The notes beneath the pieces were generated by a model. The model ran no database searches and was not told the DNA's origin. It worked only from the letters and a program-made list of their open reading frames with translations. A stretch of DNA of 64,000 nucleotides, from the NCBI RefSeq assembly GCF_007744255.1, contig NZ_CP036267.1, positions 1,116,001-1,180,000 on the forward strand, written 5' to 3'. Shown here one piece after another: positions 1-9,200 of this stretch (positions are counted from its first letter, which is position 1; the number at the start of each line of letters is the position of its first letter). A program made the translations under genes and the position numbers. The DNA comes from Thalassoglobus polymorphus. GTDB lineage: Bacteria; Planctomycetota; Planctomycetia; Planctomycetales; Planctomycetaceae.

Positions 1-1242
1 GTTGCCATCATCGGTGGAGGAGCTGCCGGATTGATGGCTGCGGTTCAGCTTGCTCGTTTGCGCGAAGATCTTAGCATAGCTGTTTTGGATGGAGCAAAAC
101 GTCTGGGGGCGAAGATCCTGATCAGCGGGGGAGGACGGTGTAATGTGACGAACCAAGCTGTCACCGCTAAAGACTTTAACGGTGGAAGTCGGAATGTCGT
201 CAAACGGGTGTTGAAAGCTTTCTCAGCCAACAAAACCGTCGAGTTCTTTGAGTCGCTCGGCGTCCCGCTGCATGAAGAACAACATGGCAAGCTTTTCCCG
301 GACTCGAACAAAGCACGTTCCGTGCTGGATGCTCTCATCAATGAGGCTGACTCACGCGGTGTGAAAATTCTGACGGAAAATCGTGTTGATCGCATCGGCA
401 AGGACTCAGGATCATTTTGCGTGGAAACGCATCTTCGTCAGCTTCAGGCTCGTTCTGTCGTCCTCTCCACAGGTGGGAAGTCGGTCCCGAAGACAGGGAG
501 CGATGGCTTTGGTTTTGAGTTGGCGAAATCGCTTGGGCATACCATTTTGCCTACATTCCCGGCACTCGCTCCAATGCTTCTCGATGGCCACTTCCATGAA
601 GGGCTCTCCGGGATCGCGCAAGAGGTCGAGATCACGCTGGAGGTTCAGGGTGAGAAGCCAAAACGGTTCACTGGTTCGATGTTATGGACACACTTCGGGA
701 TTAGTGGGCCGGTCGTTCTCGACTTTTCCAGGCATTGGCACGCAGCCCATGACACCGGGGCGGCGCAGTCAGTGATCTGTAACTTCCTGCCAGATCTTCA
801 ACCGCAGCAAATTCATGAGGAGATTCTGAAGGCGGCGGAGCAGAATTCGAAAGGCTCACTCAGAAAGTTTCTGTCGCAACGGTTGCCGGGTCGATTTGTG
901 GACAGCTTGCTGGCTGAACTTCAGGTCCCTAAAGAGATGACCTTCTCGCAGTTTCGAAAAGAGCAGCGCAAGGATTTGGTCAAGACCCTGACCGAGCGAA
1001 AACTTTCAGTCACGGACAGCCGAGGATTTCGATATGCGGAAGCAACTGCGGGGGGCGTCCCGCTGGCTGAAGTGAATCCGTCGACGATGGAGTCCAGATG
1101 CTGCGACAACCTGTTTCTGAGCGGCGAGATACTTGACATCGACGGTCGACTTGGTGGCTTCAACTTTCAATGGGCCTGGTCCTCAGCCAGTGTGGCCGCT
1201 GTCGGGATCGCAAACCATCCGATTCATATGTCAAGAATTTGA
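1..1242 (+). CDS. HI0933-type NAD(P)/FAD-dependent oxidoreductase, 5' end outside the window
   Basis: The reading frame is open from base 1, so the gene begins to the left of the window. The first visible residues (VAIIGGGAAGLMAA) are the Rossmann dinucleotide-binding motif that normally lies within about 20 residues of the start, so only a few residues are missing. Further family marks are ISGGGRCNVTN, LSTGGKS and, near the C-terminus, LFLSGEILDIDGRLGGFNFQWAWSS split across the FAD-binding end. Members (BaiN/YhiN type) are flavoproteins whose physiological substrate is mostly unknown. The frame ends at TGA 1240-1242. It lies 95 bp before the rad50-like operon on the same strand, and co-transcription is possible but not shown. 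Confidence 0.9.
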   Translation, partial: VAIIGGGAAGLMAAVQLARLREDLSIAVLDGAKRLGAKILISGGGRCNVTNQAVTAKDFNGGSRNVVKRVLKAFSANKTVEFFESLGVPLHEEQHGKLFPDSNKARSVLDALINEADSRGVKILTENRVDRIGKDSGSFCVETHLRQLQARSVVLSTGGKSVPKTGSDGFGFELAKSLGHTILPTFPALAPMLLDGHFHEGLSGIAQEVEITLEVQGEKPKRFTGSMLWTHFGISGPVVLDFSRHWHAAHDTGAAQSVICNFLPDLQPQQIHEEILKAAEQNSKGSLRKFLSQRLPGRFVDSLLAELQVPKEMTFSQFRKEQRKDLVKTLTERKLSVTDSRGFRYAEATAGGVPLAEVNPSTMESRCCDNLFLSGEILDIDGRLGGFNFQWAWSSASVAAVGIANHPIHMSRI

Positions 1243-1337
1243 GTCATTTCATTTGTGGAGTTGGCAACCGAGTGTGGGATCGCTAATCTAGTCTCTAGTT
1301 GACACCCGTTCACGTGACCAATCTTCCTTATTTCGCC

Positions 1338-2891
1338 ATGATCAAACGGATTGAGCTGAAGAATTTCATGTCCCACGAGCACACCGTCATTGAACCGGCG
1401 GCGGGGCTGACGGTGTTGATCGGGGCGAATAATGTCGGGAAAAGTGCGGTCATCGCGGCACTGCAAATCTTGTGTTACAACGACAATTCAACCTATGTGA
1501 TGCGTCATGGAACCAAAGACTGTTCCATCACTGTTGAAACGGATGACGGGCATTTGGTGGAATGGCGACGCAAGAAGTCGCCGAGCTACACAATCGATGG
1601 TCAAAAATTCGACCGCCTTGCAAGAAGCGGAACCCCTGATGAACTCCATCAGGTCTTAAAACTTCCGAAAGTGAAAGGGAGCGGGGCCGACGAATTCGAT
1701 GTCCACTTCGGTTCGCAAAAGTCACCGATCTTTCTCCTGGATGAGTCGGGTGCGACCGCTGCAAGATTCTTTGCGTCATCCTCTGATGCAATTCGTTTAG
1801 TCGCGATGCAGCAGCGGCACAAAGAGAAACTCCGCGATGCCAAGAAAGAGCGGGTAAGACTTGATCTTGAATCAAAACGCCTCAACGCAGAACTCGCTGC
1901 CCTCGATCCAGCGGTTGAGATCGAACGACGTGTCGAAAAGCTTGAAGATGACTTTTCGGCACTGAGAGAACTCGAACAAACAGTCGCAGAACTGACGCAA
2001 CTGGAGTCAACCTTAGAAAAGCAGCTTCACAAATTTGCAGCTTTCAACGCAGAGGTGAAAGCTCTCAGCCTCCTTCAATCACCACCCGTGATTACTCCAA
2101 CAGAACCACTTGGAAAAGTGGTTCAAAAGGTTGTTGATCTGGAGTTTGACGTCACTCGATCTTCGGAACAGCTCAAGGCGCTAAAGCCGCTTGCTGCTCC
2201 ACCCGAGCTCAGCGATGTCTTGTCACTTGAGAAGCGAATTCTTGACATTGAAAAACAAAGTCTGGAACTCCAGGCGTCTCAAAAAGTGCAGGGAATTCTC
2301 GATGGGCTCGTTTCCCCGCCAGCTTTGCCATCGACTGATGAGCTGCAAAGCCTGATGGATCAGATTGTCGAATCGTCCCAGCGGGTCGCCTACGAATCTG
2401 ATTGTCTCAGTTCGCTGTCGAAGTTACAGAGTGTGCCAACAATTGGTGAAACGGAGTCACTAAAGGGGCTGGTCGAAGAACTCTCGAAAGATGAGCTTCG
2501 TGTGAGTCAGTATCAAGAGCATTCCTTCATTTTGAAGGAACTGAAACCGTTGGAGTTGGAAGATGTCAAATTGCTTGCAAAAACTGTGGGTGAGCTAGAA
2601 GCAGCGTCATTGACGAGTGAGCGGTATGAGGCTCAACTGAGTTTGCTGAGTTCTTTCGAATCACCATCAATTGTGGATGAGTCAGGTCATATCGAGGAAG
2701 TTAGTTTGCAGCTGGAGGAGGATCTCAAAGAAGTCCATTATTGGGAAGAAGAGGTCTCAAAATTTCAGCGAGAACTTGAAATTGTGACCGCAGGACTTCA
2801 GCAAGCGGCGACAGATCAAGATTGTCCGGTCTGCGGTGGCAAGCTCAACGTTGATCGACTTCTTGAGCAGGCGGAGAGGGGATCGTTATGA
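1338..2891 (+). CDS. Rad50/SbcC-like ATPase, N-terminal half ending just after a zinc hook (split Rad50)
   Basis: 517 residues from ATG 1338; a TTG at 1299 would add 13 residues, but IKRIELKNFMSHEHT is the usual Rad50/SbcC N-terminus. Visible are Walker A GANNVGKS (residues 29-36), a Q-loop with Gln127 in FGSQKSP, a charged coiled-coil stretch (about 155-245), an arm made of a repeat of about 39 residues (about 249-485) and CPVCGGKL with Cys496 and Cys499, the zinc-hook motif. The protein stops 18 residues after the hook. It has no ABC signature and no Walker B, which are found in the protein encoded at 4175-4942. It overlaps the Mre11-like gene by ATGA. By family knowledge the whole would be an ATP-gated DNA end-processing clamp; that it forms one complex with its neighbours is inference. 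Confidence 0.88.
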   Translation: MIKRIELKNFMSHEHTVIEPAAGLTVLIGANNVGKSAVIAALQILCYNDNSTYVMRHGTKDCSITVETDDGHLVEWRRKKSPSYTIDGQKFDRLARSGTPDELHQVLKLPKVKGSGADEFDVHFGSQKSPIFLLDESGATAARFFASSSDAIRLVAMQQRHKEKLRDAKKERVRLDLESKRLNAELAALDPAVEIERRVEKLEDDFSALRELEQTVAELTQLESTLEKQLHKFAAFNAEVKALSLLQSPPVITPTEPLGKVVQKVVDLEFDVTRSSEQLKALKPLAAPPELSDVLSLEKRILDIEKQSLELQASQKVQGILDGLVSPPALPSTDELQSLMDQIVESSQRVAYESDCLSSLSKLQSVPTIGETESLKGLVEELSKDELRVSQYQEHSFILKELKPLELEDVKLLAKTVGELEAASLTSERYEAQLSLLSSFESPSIVDESGHIEEVSLQLEEDLKEVHYWEEEVSKFQRELEIVTAGLQQAATDQDCPVCGGKLNVDRLLEQAERGSL

Positions 2892-3841
2892 GCAAAACCA
2901 GTTATCACGGATTACTGATGATTGGCGATCCGCACCTTGAAGGTCGGCAACCCGGTTTTCGAAAAGATGACTACCCGAACGTCATTCTCGATAAACTGGA
3001 TTGGTCGCTGGCCTATGCTCGGGAGCACGATCTCTTACCCATCATTCTGGGAGACCTCTTCGATAAGCCACGCGACAATCCGACTTGGATGATTGGAAAA
3101 CTCTTTGAAATTTTAAAAGGGGAAATCCTCTCCATTTATGGAAATCATGATGTCCATTATCAACCGGAGCTGACCGAACATGATTCGTTGAGCCTGCTCG
3201 TCAAAGCAGGGTGTTTACGAATGGTTAGTGCCGACAATCCCTGGGTTGGAGTCGTCAATGAGCATCCAGTCATTGTGAGTGGATCATCTTATCGTCAGGA
3301 GATTCCGAAGAAGTTTGATCCGCTTAGTTTTGTGGCAAGCAAGAAGCAAACCCCGATTGTTTTCTGGCTAACGCACCATGACATTTTAATCCCAGGCTAT
3401 GACGAAGGCCGGGTGAAGCCCAGTGAAATTCCGGGCATTGACGTCATCATCAATGGACATATTCACAGGCGATTAGAAACTGTTCAAAAAGGAGGGACGC
3501 ATTGGCTGACTCCTGGGAATATCTCACGCCGCTCGCGCAGCGATGCCACCAGAGAACATATTCCGTCGGTTTTAAGAATCGATGTTACAGATAATGACTG
3601 GCAGGCGAACCACATCGAAATTCCGCACTCTGCGTTTGAAGATGTGTTTCATGACGCGGTCATTGAAACAGTTCCGGAAGCCGGGTCGTCGGCTTTTATC
3701 GCGGGACTTTCAGAGTTGCAATCCAGGCGGACCAGCACCGGGGCTGGACTAAAAGAGTTTTTGAAACAGAATCTTGATCAATTTGAATCCAACGTTGCAG
3801 ACGAAATCTGGAAACTGGCAGAGGAAGTGACTCATGAGTAA
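2888..3841 (+). CDS. Mre11/SbcD-like metallophosphoesterase nuclease
   Basis: 317 residues. All five metallophosphoesterase motifs are intact and in order: GDPH (13-16), GDLFD (55-59), GNHD (85-88), THHD (162-165) and GHIH (190-193). These bind the two metal ions used by Mre11/SbcD exo- and endonucleases. The first motif reads MIGDPHL, close to the DNA-repair branch rather than to generic phosphatases. The start overlaps the stop of the Rad50-like N-half (ATGA), and the 3' end overlaps the next gene by 8 bases, so translation is likely coupled. The C-terminal ~100 residues, after the nuclease core, presumably carry the ATPase-binding part; that is inference. Role: nuclease subunit of a DNA-end processing complex. 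Confidence 0.88.
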   Translation: MSKTSYHGLLMIGDPHLEGRQPGFRKDDYPNVILDKLDWSLAYAREHDLLPIILGDLFDKPRDNPTWMIGKLFEILKGEILSIYGNHDVHYQPELTEHDSLSLLVKAGCLRMVSADNPWVGVVNEHPVIVSGSSYRQEIPKKFDPLSFVASKKQTPIVFWLTHHDILIPGYDEGRVKPSEIPGIDVIINGHIHRRLETVQKGGTHWLTPGNISRRSRSDATREHIPSVLRIDVTDNDWQANHIEIPHSAFEDVFHDAVIETVPEAGSSAFIAGLSELQSRRTSTGAGLKEFLKQNLDQFESNVADEIWKLAEEVTHE

Positions 3842-4178
3842 GAAGCGTGAAAACGAACAGAGTGAAATCAAAGAGCAAGGCATCGAAGAACTTCAGAAAC
3901 GCTACAACGATCTCAACACAAGGAAGATTCAGGCAGAAACGAATCTGCTAAATTCTCAGAAACAATTGGAGACGCATAAATCTCAAGCCCGTGAAAAATA
4001 TGGCACTGATGATGTTGCAGAATTGCGAAAGCAACTGGAAGAAATGAAGGCTGAGAACGAGCGCAAGCGACGTGAGTACCAGGAAAGTCTGGATCGGATC
4101 GAAAAAGACTTGACGCAAGTTGACGAGAAATTTGCGGATGCAGCCACTTCCAGCACGGAAGCTGAGGGTTCAGAATGA
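3834..4178 (+). CDS. Short coiled-coil protein inside the split-Rad50 operon
   Basis: 114 residues, very rich in Glu, Lys and Gln, with heptad-like spacing from about residue 15 to 100 (EELQKRYNDLNTRK, KQLEEMKAENERK). It has no cysteine, no signal peptide and no membrane segment. The start overlaps the Mre11-like gene by 8 bases and the stop overlaps the Rad50-like C-half by ATGA. The position, between nuclease and returning ATPase half, suggests a structural subunit, possibly replacing part of the return strand of the Rad50 coiled coil, but it is far too short to pair with the whole arm of the N-half. I do not recognise a family. Confidence 0.75.
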   Translation: MSKKRENEQSEIKEQGIEELQKRYNDLNTRKIQAETNLLNSQKQLETHKSQAREKYGTDDVAELRKQLEEMKAENERKRREYQESLDRIEKDLTQVDEKFADAATSSTEAEGSE

Positions 4179-4942
4179 GTTCCGATGATTTGACAAACGT
4201 GAAGTCAGAATCTGAGCATCTCCAGGCTCCTGAATCTGTCCGAAGACGTACAAATCGGCTCATCGACCGTCGAGAAGAACGTGTGTTGCAGTCACAACGA
4301 TTGGATAAAAGCTTTCGTGAGTTGAATGCTTTTCTCGACATCGCTGATGATGTCTCGCTGGCTCTAGAACAATTGAGTGAAGAGTTATTTCAACAATTGC
4401 TAGGAATGGTTCAAGAAAAATTGACCATTGCTTTGCAGGAGATTCTGGATCAGCCGGTCAAGTTTCGCGCACGTCCCGATTTCAAACGAGGGGCGGCAAC
4501 GGTCGAATTCTACATGGAACGTGAGGGGTACGAAGAAGACATTTTACGAGGGCAGGGGGGATCGGTTGCGAATATCTTGAGCGTTGGTTTGCGGATGTTC
4601 GCACTCATGACTCTCGATGAGACAGAGCATCGACGTTTTTTAGTTCTCGACGAGCAGGACTGTTGGTTACGTCCAGATCTTGTTCCCGGGTTAGTGAAAA
4701 TGGTTCAGGAGGCCGGCCAGGCACTTGGATTTCAGGTGTTGATGATCAGCCACCACGAAAGCTCTCTCTTCGAGAAATTTGCAGACCGTATTTATCGACT
4801 CAGCCTGAACAGTGAAGGCAGTATTCAGGCTGAGCAGGTGGTTACTGAGGCAGGAACCCCGGATGGTCAAACTTCTCAGTCCGTTGCGGACCCTGTTCCA
4901 GTCGCCAGAAAGAAGCCCTCTCCCGGAAAGCTGTTTGATTGA
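4175..4942 (+). CDS. Rad50/SbcC-like ATPase, C-terminal half (signature and Walker B)
   Basis: 255 residues. A helical, charged N-terminal part (about 20-90) is followed by RGQGGSVANILSVGLR (125-140), matching the ABC signature helix of Rad50/SMC proteins, then Walker B FLVLDE (155-160) with the catalytic Glu160, a D-loop-like stretch after it and the H-switch ISHH (191-194). There is no Walker A. It therefore complements the protein at 1338-2891, which has Walker A but none of these elements. The last ~45 residues are Ser/Pro/Gln-rich and probably a flexible tail. It is the last gene of the coupled set and is followed by a repeat element. Alone it cannot be a functional ATPase; assembly with the N-half is the natural inference. 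Confidence 0.87.
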   Translation: MSSDDLTNVKSESEHLQAPESVRRRTNRLIDRREERVLQSQRLDKSFRELNAFLDIADDVSLALEQLSEELFQQLLGMVQEKLTIALQEILDQPVKFRARPDFKRGAATVEFYMEREGYEEDILRGQGGSVANILSVGLRMFALMTLDETEHRRFLVLDEQDCWLRPDLVPGLVKMVQEAGQALGFQVLMISHHESSLFEKFADRIYRLSLNSEGSIQAEQVVTEAGTPDGQTSQSVADPVPVARKKPSPGKLFD

Positions 4943-5265
4943 GTCACTGTTGAGGCGGACTTCTGAGGCGGACTTCAAGTCTTTTTCGAAGAACAGTTAC
5001 TCAGTCAGAATTGGAGAGTGTGAGTCGAAGAGTCAGCTTTAGAGTTAGAGCCGTTTGCTCTACGGTGTGCCCGTGAAGAACGCATTTCTCTAGAAAAATA
5101 CTGTTCGTCACGAGGCAGATCCTGCAAACCGATTCGAAGGATGCTCTTGAACTTTGATCTCTTGATGGTTGACAATCTTTCTTCTTAATCGCCATGCTCA
5201 GTATCTCATCTCTCGCGGATGAAACAGAACGCCTGTTCGATAAATCTTTGTTTCTCAGGGTTACC
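4943..5265. other. Gene-free interval after the split-Rad50 operon
   Basis: 323 bases with no convincing gene. The middle is occupied by a copy of the dispersed intergenic repeat (5046-5148). I see no clear terminator hairpin and no convincing promoter for the phosphodiesterase that follows. Confidence 0.6.
5046..5148 (+). repeat. Dispersed intergenic repeat, module P, direct orientation
   Basis: Full-length copy used here as reference for module P: it starts TAGAGCCGTTTGCTCTAC, contains GTGAAGAACGCATTTCTC, CACGAGGCAGATCCTGC and ends GATGCTCTT. Very similar copies lie at 14824, 22757, 40592 and 61092, and in reverse orientation at 18577, 33712, 59428 and 62411. Confidence 0.85.
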
Positions 5266-6207
5266 ATGAAGACGATTCTTCTCTCTATCCAACTTAGCCT
5301 TACAGTGCTCTGTTCATTCACAGTTGTCATTGCGGAAGAGGCCCCGCGTAATCGTGTTCTGGTGATTGGAATCGATGGGATTCGACGGGACGCTTTGCTG
5401 CAAGCAGAAACACCGAACCTTAAAAGTCTGATCAAGGAAGGGGCGTTTTCCGAGAATACTGAAATTCTTGGGGAACGATATTCAAAGAATAACACAATCA
5501 GCGGGCCTGGCTGGTCAAGTTTTCTGACAGGTGTCTGGGCGGATAAACATGGAGTTCACGATAATAGTTTCGAAGGCCGGAACTACGATGAGTTCCCACA
5601 CTTCTTTTCGCGTGTGAAGGAGCAGTTTCCCAAGGCGCGGACTGGTTCTTTTGTCGATTGGGAGCCGATCGACAGATTCATCGTTCGCGACGCCGACGTG
5701 CGGAAAGTTTACCCGTCCCAAGGAGCTGACGAGTACGCCCAGAAAGATGTCGAGATCGCGAAGGATGCTGTCGCGTTTCTGGAAGACGATCAACCACATG
5801 TTGTGATGGTGTATTTCGGAGCCGTAGACGAGACGGGACATCGACATGGCTTTCATCCGAGCGTTCAGCAATATATGTCTGCCATCGAAACAGTAGATGG
5901 TCACGTTGGAGCAGTCTTGAAGGCGATGAAGTCCCGTGCAGATTACGAGAAAGAGAACTGGTTAGTGGTTGTCTCCACTGATCATGGTGGTGTCGGGACA
6001 GGGCATGGCGACGGCCATGACAAGCCGGAGATTCGCAACACTTTCCTGATTGTTAGTGGAGCCAATTCGTTGTCCGGTAAGATTGAAGAACAGACTTACC
6101 TGGTCGACCTACCGGTAACGGCCCTCGCCCATTTGGGGGTCAAGATTGATCCACAATGGAAGCTGGACGGGAAAGCTGTCGGGCTCAATTCAACACCGAA
6201 TCAGTAG
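5266..6207 (+). CDS. Secreted alkaline-phosphatase-superfamily phosphodiesterase
   Basis: 313 residues from ATG 5266, chosen because it opens directly with a signal peptide (MKTILLSIQLSLTVLCSFTV, cleavage probably after VIAEE); a longer frame from 5194 would bury the signal. Motifs of the type I phosphodiesterase/nucleotide pyrophosphatase family are visible: VLVIGIDGIRRDAL with the metal-binding Asp, a nucleophile region NNTISGPGWSSFLTG, YFGAVDETGHRHG and STDHGGVG. The family hydrolyses phosphodiesters or pyrophosphates using two metal ions; the substrate cannot be told. Its 3' end overlaps the convergent RND gene by 23 bases. Confidence 0.85.
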   Translation: MKTILLSIQLSLTVLCSFTVVIAEEAPRNRVLVIGIDGIRRDALLQAETPNLKSLIKEGAFSENTEILGERYSKNNTISGPGWSSFLTGVWADKHGVHDNSFEGRNYDEFPHFFSRVKEQFPKARTGSFVDWEPIDRFIVRDADVRKVYPSQGADEYAQKDVEIAKDAVAFLEDDQPHVVMVYFGAVDETGHRHGFHPSVQQYMSAIETVDGHVGAVLKAMKSRADYEKENWLVVVSTDHGGVGTGHGDGHDKPEIRNTFLIVSGANSLSGKIEEQTYLVDLPVTALAHLGVKIDPQWKLDGKAVGLNSTPNQ

Positions 6208-9200
6208 ATGCAAGTTCGAACTGGTCGGTGTCATTTTCTTCCTCAACTGGGGCTTCTCCTCTGATCTCTTCAGTTGTTTTTACGCCAAACAGGGATGCAT
6301 ACATTGTGTAAAAAGTTGGCACCAAAAGCAGGACGAGGAGTGTTGAGAACATCAATCCAAAGCAGAGACTCGTTGCCATTGGAATGAGTAGTTGTGCTTG
6401 AAATGATTTTTCAGTCAGGATCGGCAACAGTCCTGCCACCGTCGTAAGCGACGTTAGCAAGACCGGACGAAAGCGTCTTTGTCCCGCTTCGATCGCTGCC
6501 TCGTGGATGGACTTTCCAGCGCGGGTTCTTGCATTGGTGAAATCAACGAGGACGATCGAATCGTTGACGACAACACCTGTTAAGGCAACAAGTCCCAACG
6601 TACTAAAGAGCGTCAGGGGAAGGTCCATCAGGTAGTGGCCCCAGATTGCCCCGATGATCCCAAACGGGATGATCGACATCACGATGACCGGTTGCCCATA
6701 AGAGTTGAATTCCATAGTGAGCAATACGAAAGTTGCAAACATGGCGATTGCTAAGCCGACCGCTAAGCTTCCGACAGATTCGGTGTCCTGCTCTTGCTGG
6801 CCCTCCCAGCGAATCTGCAATCCTGGATGTTTTTTCAGCAATTCTGGAATGAAATCTTTTTGTAATTGCTGGACGATATTCTTTGCATTTCCAACGGTGG
6901 TGTCGAGATCGGATGAAACGGTGATGGAACGTTTTTGATCGACGCGGTTGATTTCGGAGTAGCCGCGACTCACGTTCACATTTGCGATTTCTGTGATGGG
7001 ACGCTTCGTTCCATCACCCGGGTCAACTCGAATTTCATCGAGACTGGCGAGTGAATGGCGGTCTTCCTCTGGATACCGGACCATGAGTTTCACCTCATGT
7101 CGACCTCGTTGAAGTCGCATCACTTCTTCACCGTAATAAGAGGCTCGAACGGTTCTGGCGATGAAATCGAGAGGGACACCTAATGGAATTCCGGATTCAT
7201 TTTCGGTCAGCTGAATCTCCCATTTTCCAGGTTGAGAATCGTCGCTGATGTCCTGAGTTCCGGGATACTTGGCAAGTTCCGTCTTAGCGAGTTCCACAGC
7301 TGCTTCAAGTTGTTCCATGTTTTCCGCTGAAGCAAGCAGTTTGAATTCGATCGGCTTTCCTCCTGGACCTCGTGACTGTGAACCAAATGTTAACGATTCG
7401 ACGCCAGCGATATCCCCGGTTCGCTTTCTCCATTCCTGAGCAAATTCATCACTGGTGATCGACCGGTTTTCACTATCAACGAGTTGGACATGGACATGAC
7501 CGGAGTGGCTTCCTTCGATGGTGGGACCGACCGCGCCGGGGTTCTGACTGTCTGGACCTGTTCCGACCATGCGGTGGGTTACGAGAACCAGAGGTTGGTC
7601 TTTCGTTGAATATTTTTCGTTGATTTCCTGTGCAGCCTTTTCCAGCCTTAAAGTTGCGATTATTGCCGCCTCGCTGGGAGTGCCATCGGGAAAGGCCACT
7701 TCAGCAATCACTTCCGGGGCGTCAAGCTTGGGAAAGAAATCACTTTTGACGGTTCCATTTTTGACGATCGTCACAGAGAGCATCACTATTGTGATCGCAA
7801 TGCTGACGGTGATCAGCGGATTGTTGACACAAAGTCGAACCATAGGGGTGTAAAGCTTGTAGATGAAAAAGTTGAGAAACCGATTGGTGATGCGGTTGAT
7901 TTTCGCCGTCAAGAAGAACGGCTTCTCTGATCCATGGGCCAAGTGGCACGGCAGGATTAAGACACTTTCGAATAACGAAATGACAAGCATGGCGATCACT
8001 GCGACCGGCAAGACTGCGAAGAACTTCCCCATAATCCCGGAGACGAAGAACATCGGCATGAACGCAAAAACGGTGGTCGTCACTGAAGTCGTCACCGATG
8101 GGACGACTTCGAATGTCCCTTCGATTGCTGCCTGTTTAAAAGGCTTCCCCATTTGACGGTGGGCGTAAATATTTTCTCCGACGACAATTGCATCATCAAC
8201 GACAATGCCAAGAGCAATCAGAAATGCAAACATCGAAAGCATGTTGAGCGTCTGGTCAAACTGCAGGAGAACGACGCACGCGCCCAAGATGGAAATCGGA
8301 ATTCCCATGGCAACCCAAAATGCCAAGCGGAGTTCCAGAAACAGTGCCAGGATGACGAACACCAACACCAGACCTTGCATGCCGTTTCGCGTTAAGAGTT
8401 CGAGTCGGTCTCTCACGTCAATCGAAACGTCGCCCCATGTGGTCATTTCGTATCCGTAGGGTAATTCTTTCTTTTCAACGTACTCGTTCACCGCTTTCGT
8501 GAGCGCGAGCAGGTCTTCACCCTTCGCAGCTTTCACTCTGATTGCCAGACCTGGTTTCCCATTGATGTGGCTGACCGATACTGTGTCCACAAACTCATCA
8601 TGTACAGTTCCAAGATCATCGACCGTCAGGACCACTCCATTTTTCCGGGTGACCAGCGGAATTTTTGCAATCTCTTTTCCTGAAAGGCGTTTGTCTTTAG
8701 CACGCAGCAGGTATGTTTCGCTATCGTCGCGAATATTTCCACCGGGAAGTTCCAGATTCCGATTGCGAATTTCTTCTGCCACCTTGGACAAGCTCAATCC
8801 ATATTCACGAAGAGTATGTTCGGAAATTTGAACATCTATCTGGTAGTCTCGCTCACCCACAATGTCTGCAACTGAAACTTGCGAGATTTGTAGCAGGTCG
8901 TCCCGGATCTGTTCGGTTACGTTTCTCAGTTGAAGTTCCGCATCTGCGCCCTCGGAACCGTTCGTCACCACACCCACAGTGATTGCGGGATTTCGAATTG
9001 TGATTTGCTGAACTTCAGGCTCTTCGGAGAGATCCGGGAAACTGGGGATGCGGTCGATCTCCGACTGAATTTCGTTCAGGACTTTCTGCACACTCGGGAC
9101 ATCTGTCTTTACCTCGATGATGACGTTTCCCGCCCCCTCCGTGGCGACCGAGGTCACTTTTTTCAACCCATCGACCGAGCGTACCGCTTCTTCAATCTTC

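Noticed and set aside
31-1242. Start of the flavoprotein at the first in-window start codon (31)
   Set aside because: The frame is open to base 1 with the Rossmann motif before that codon, so the true start lies outside the window.
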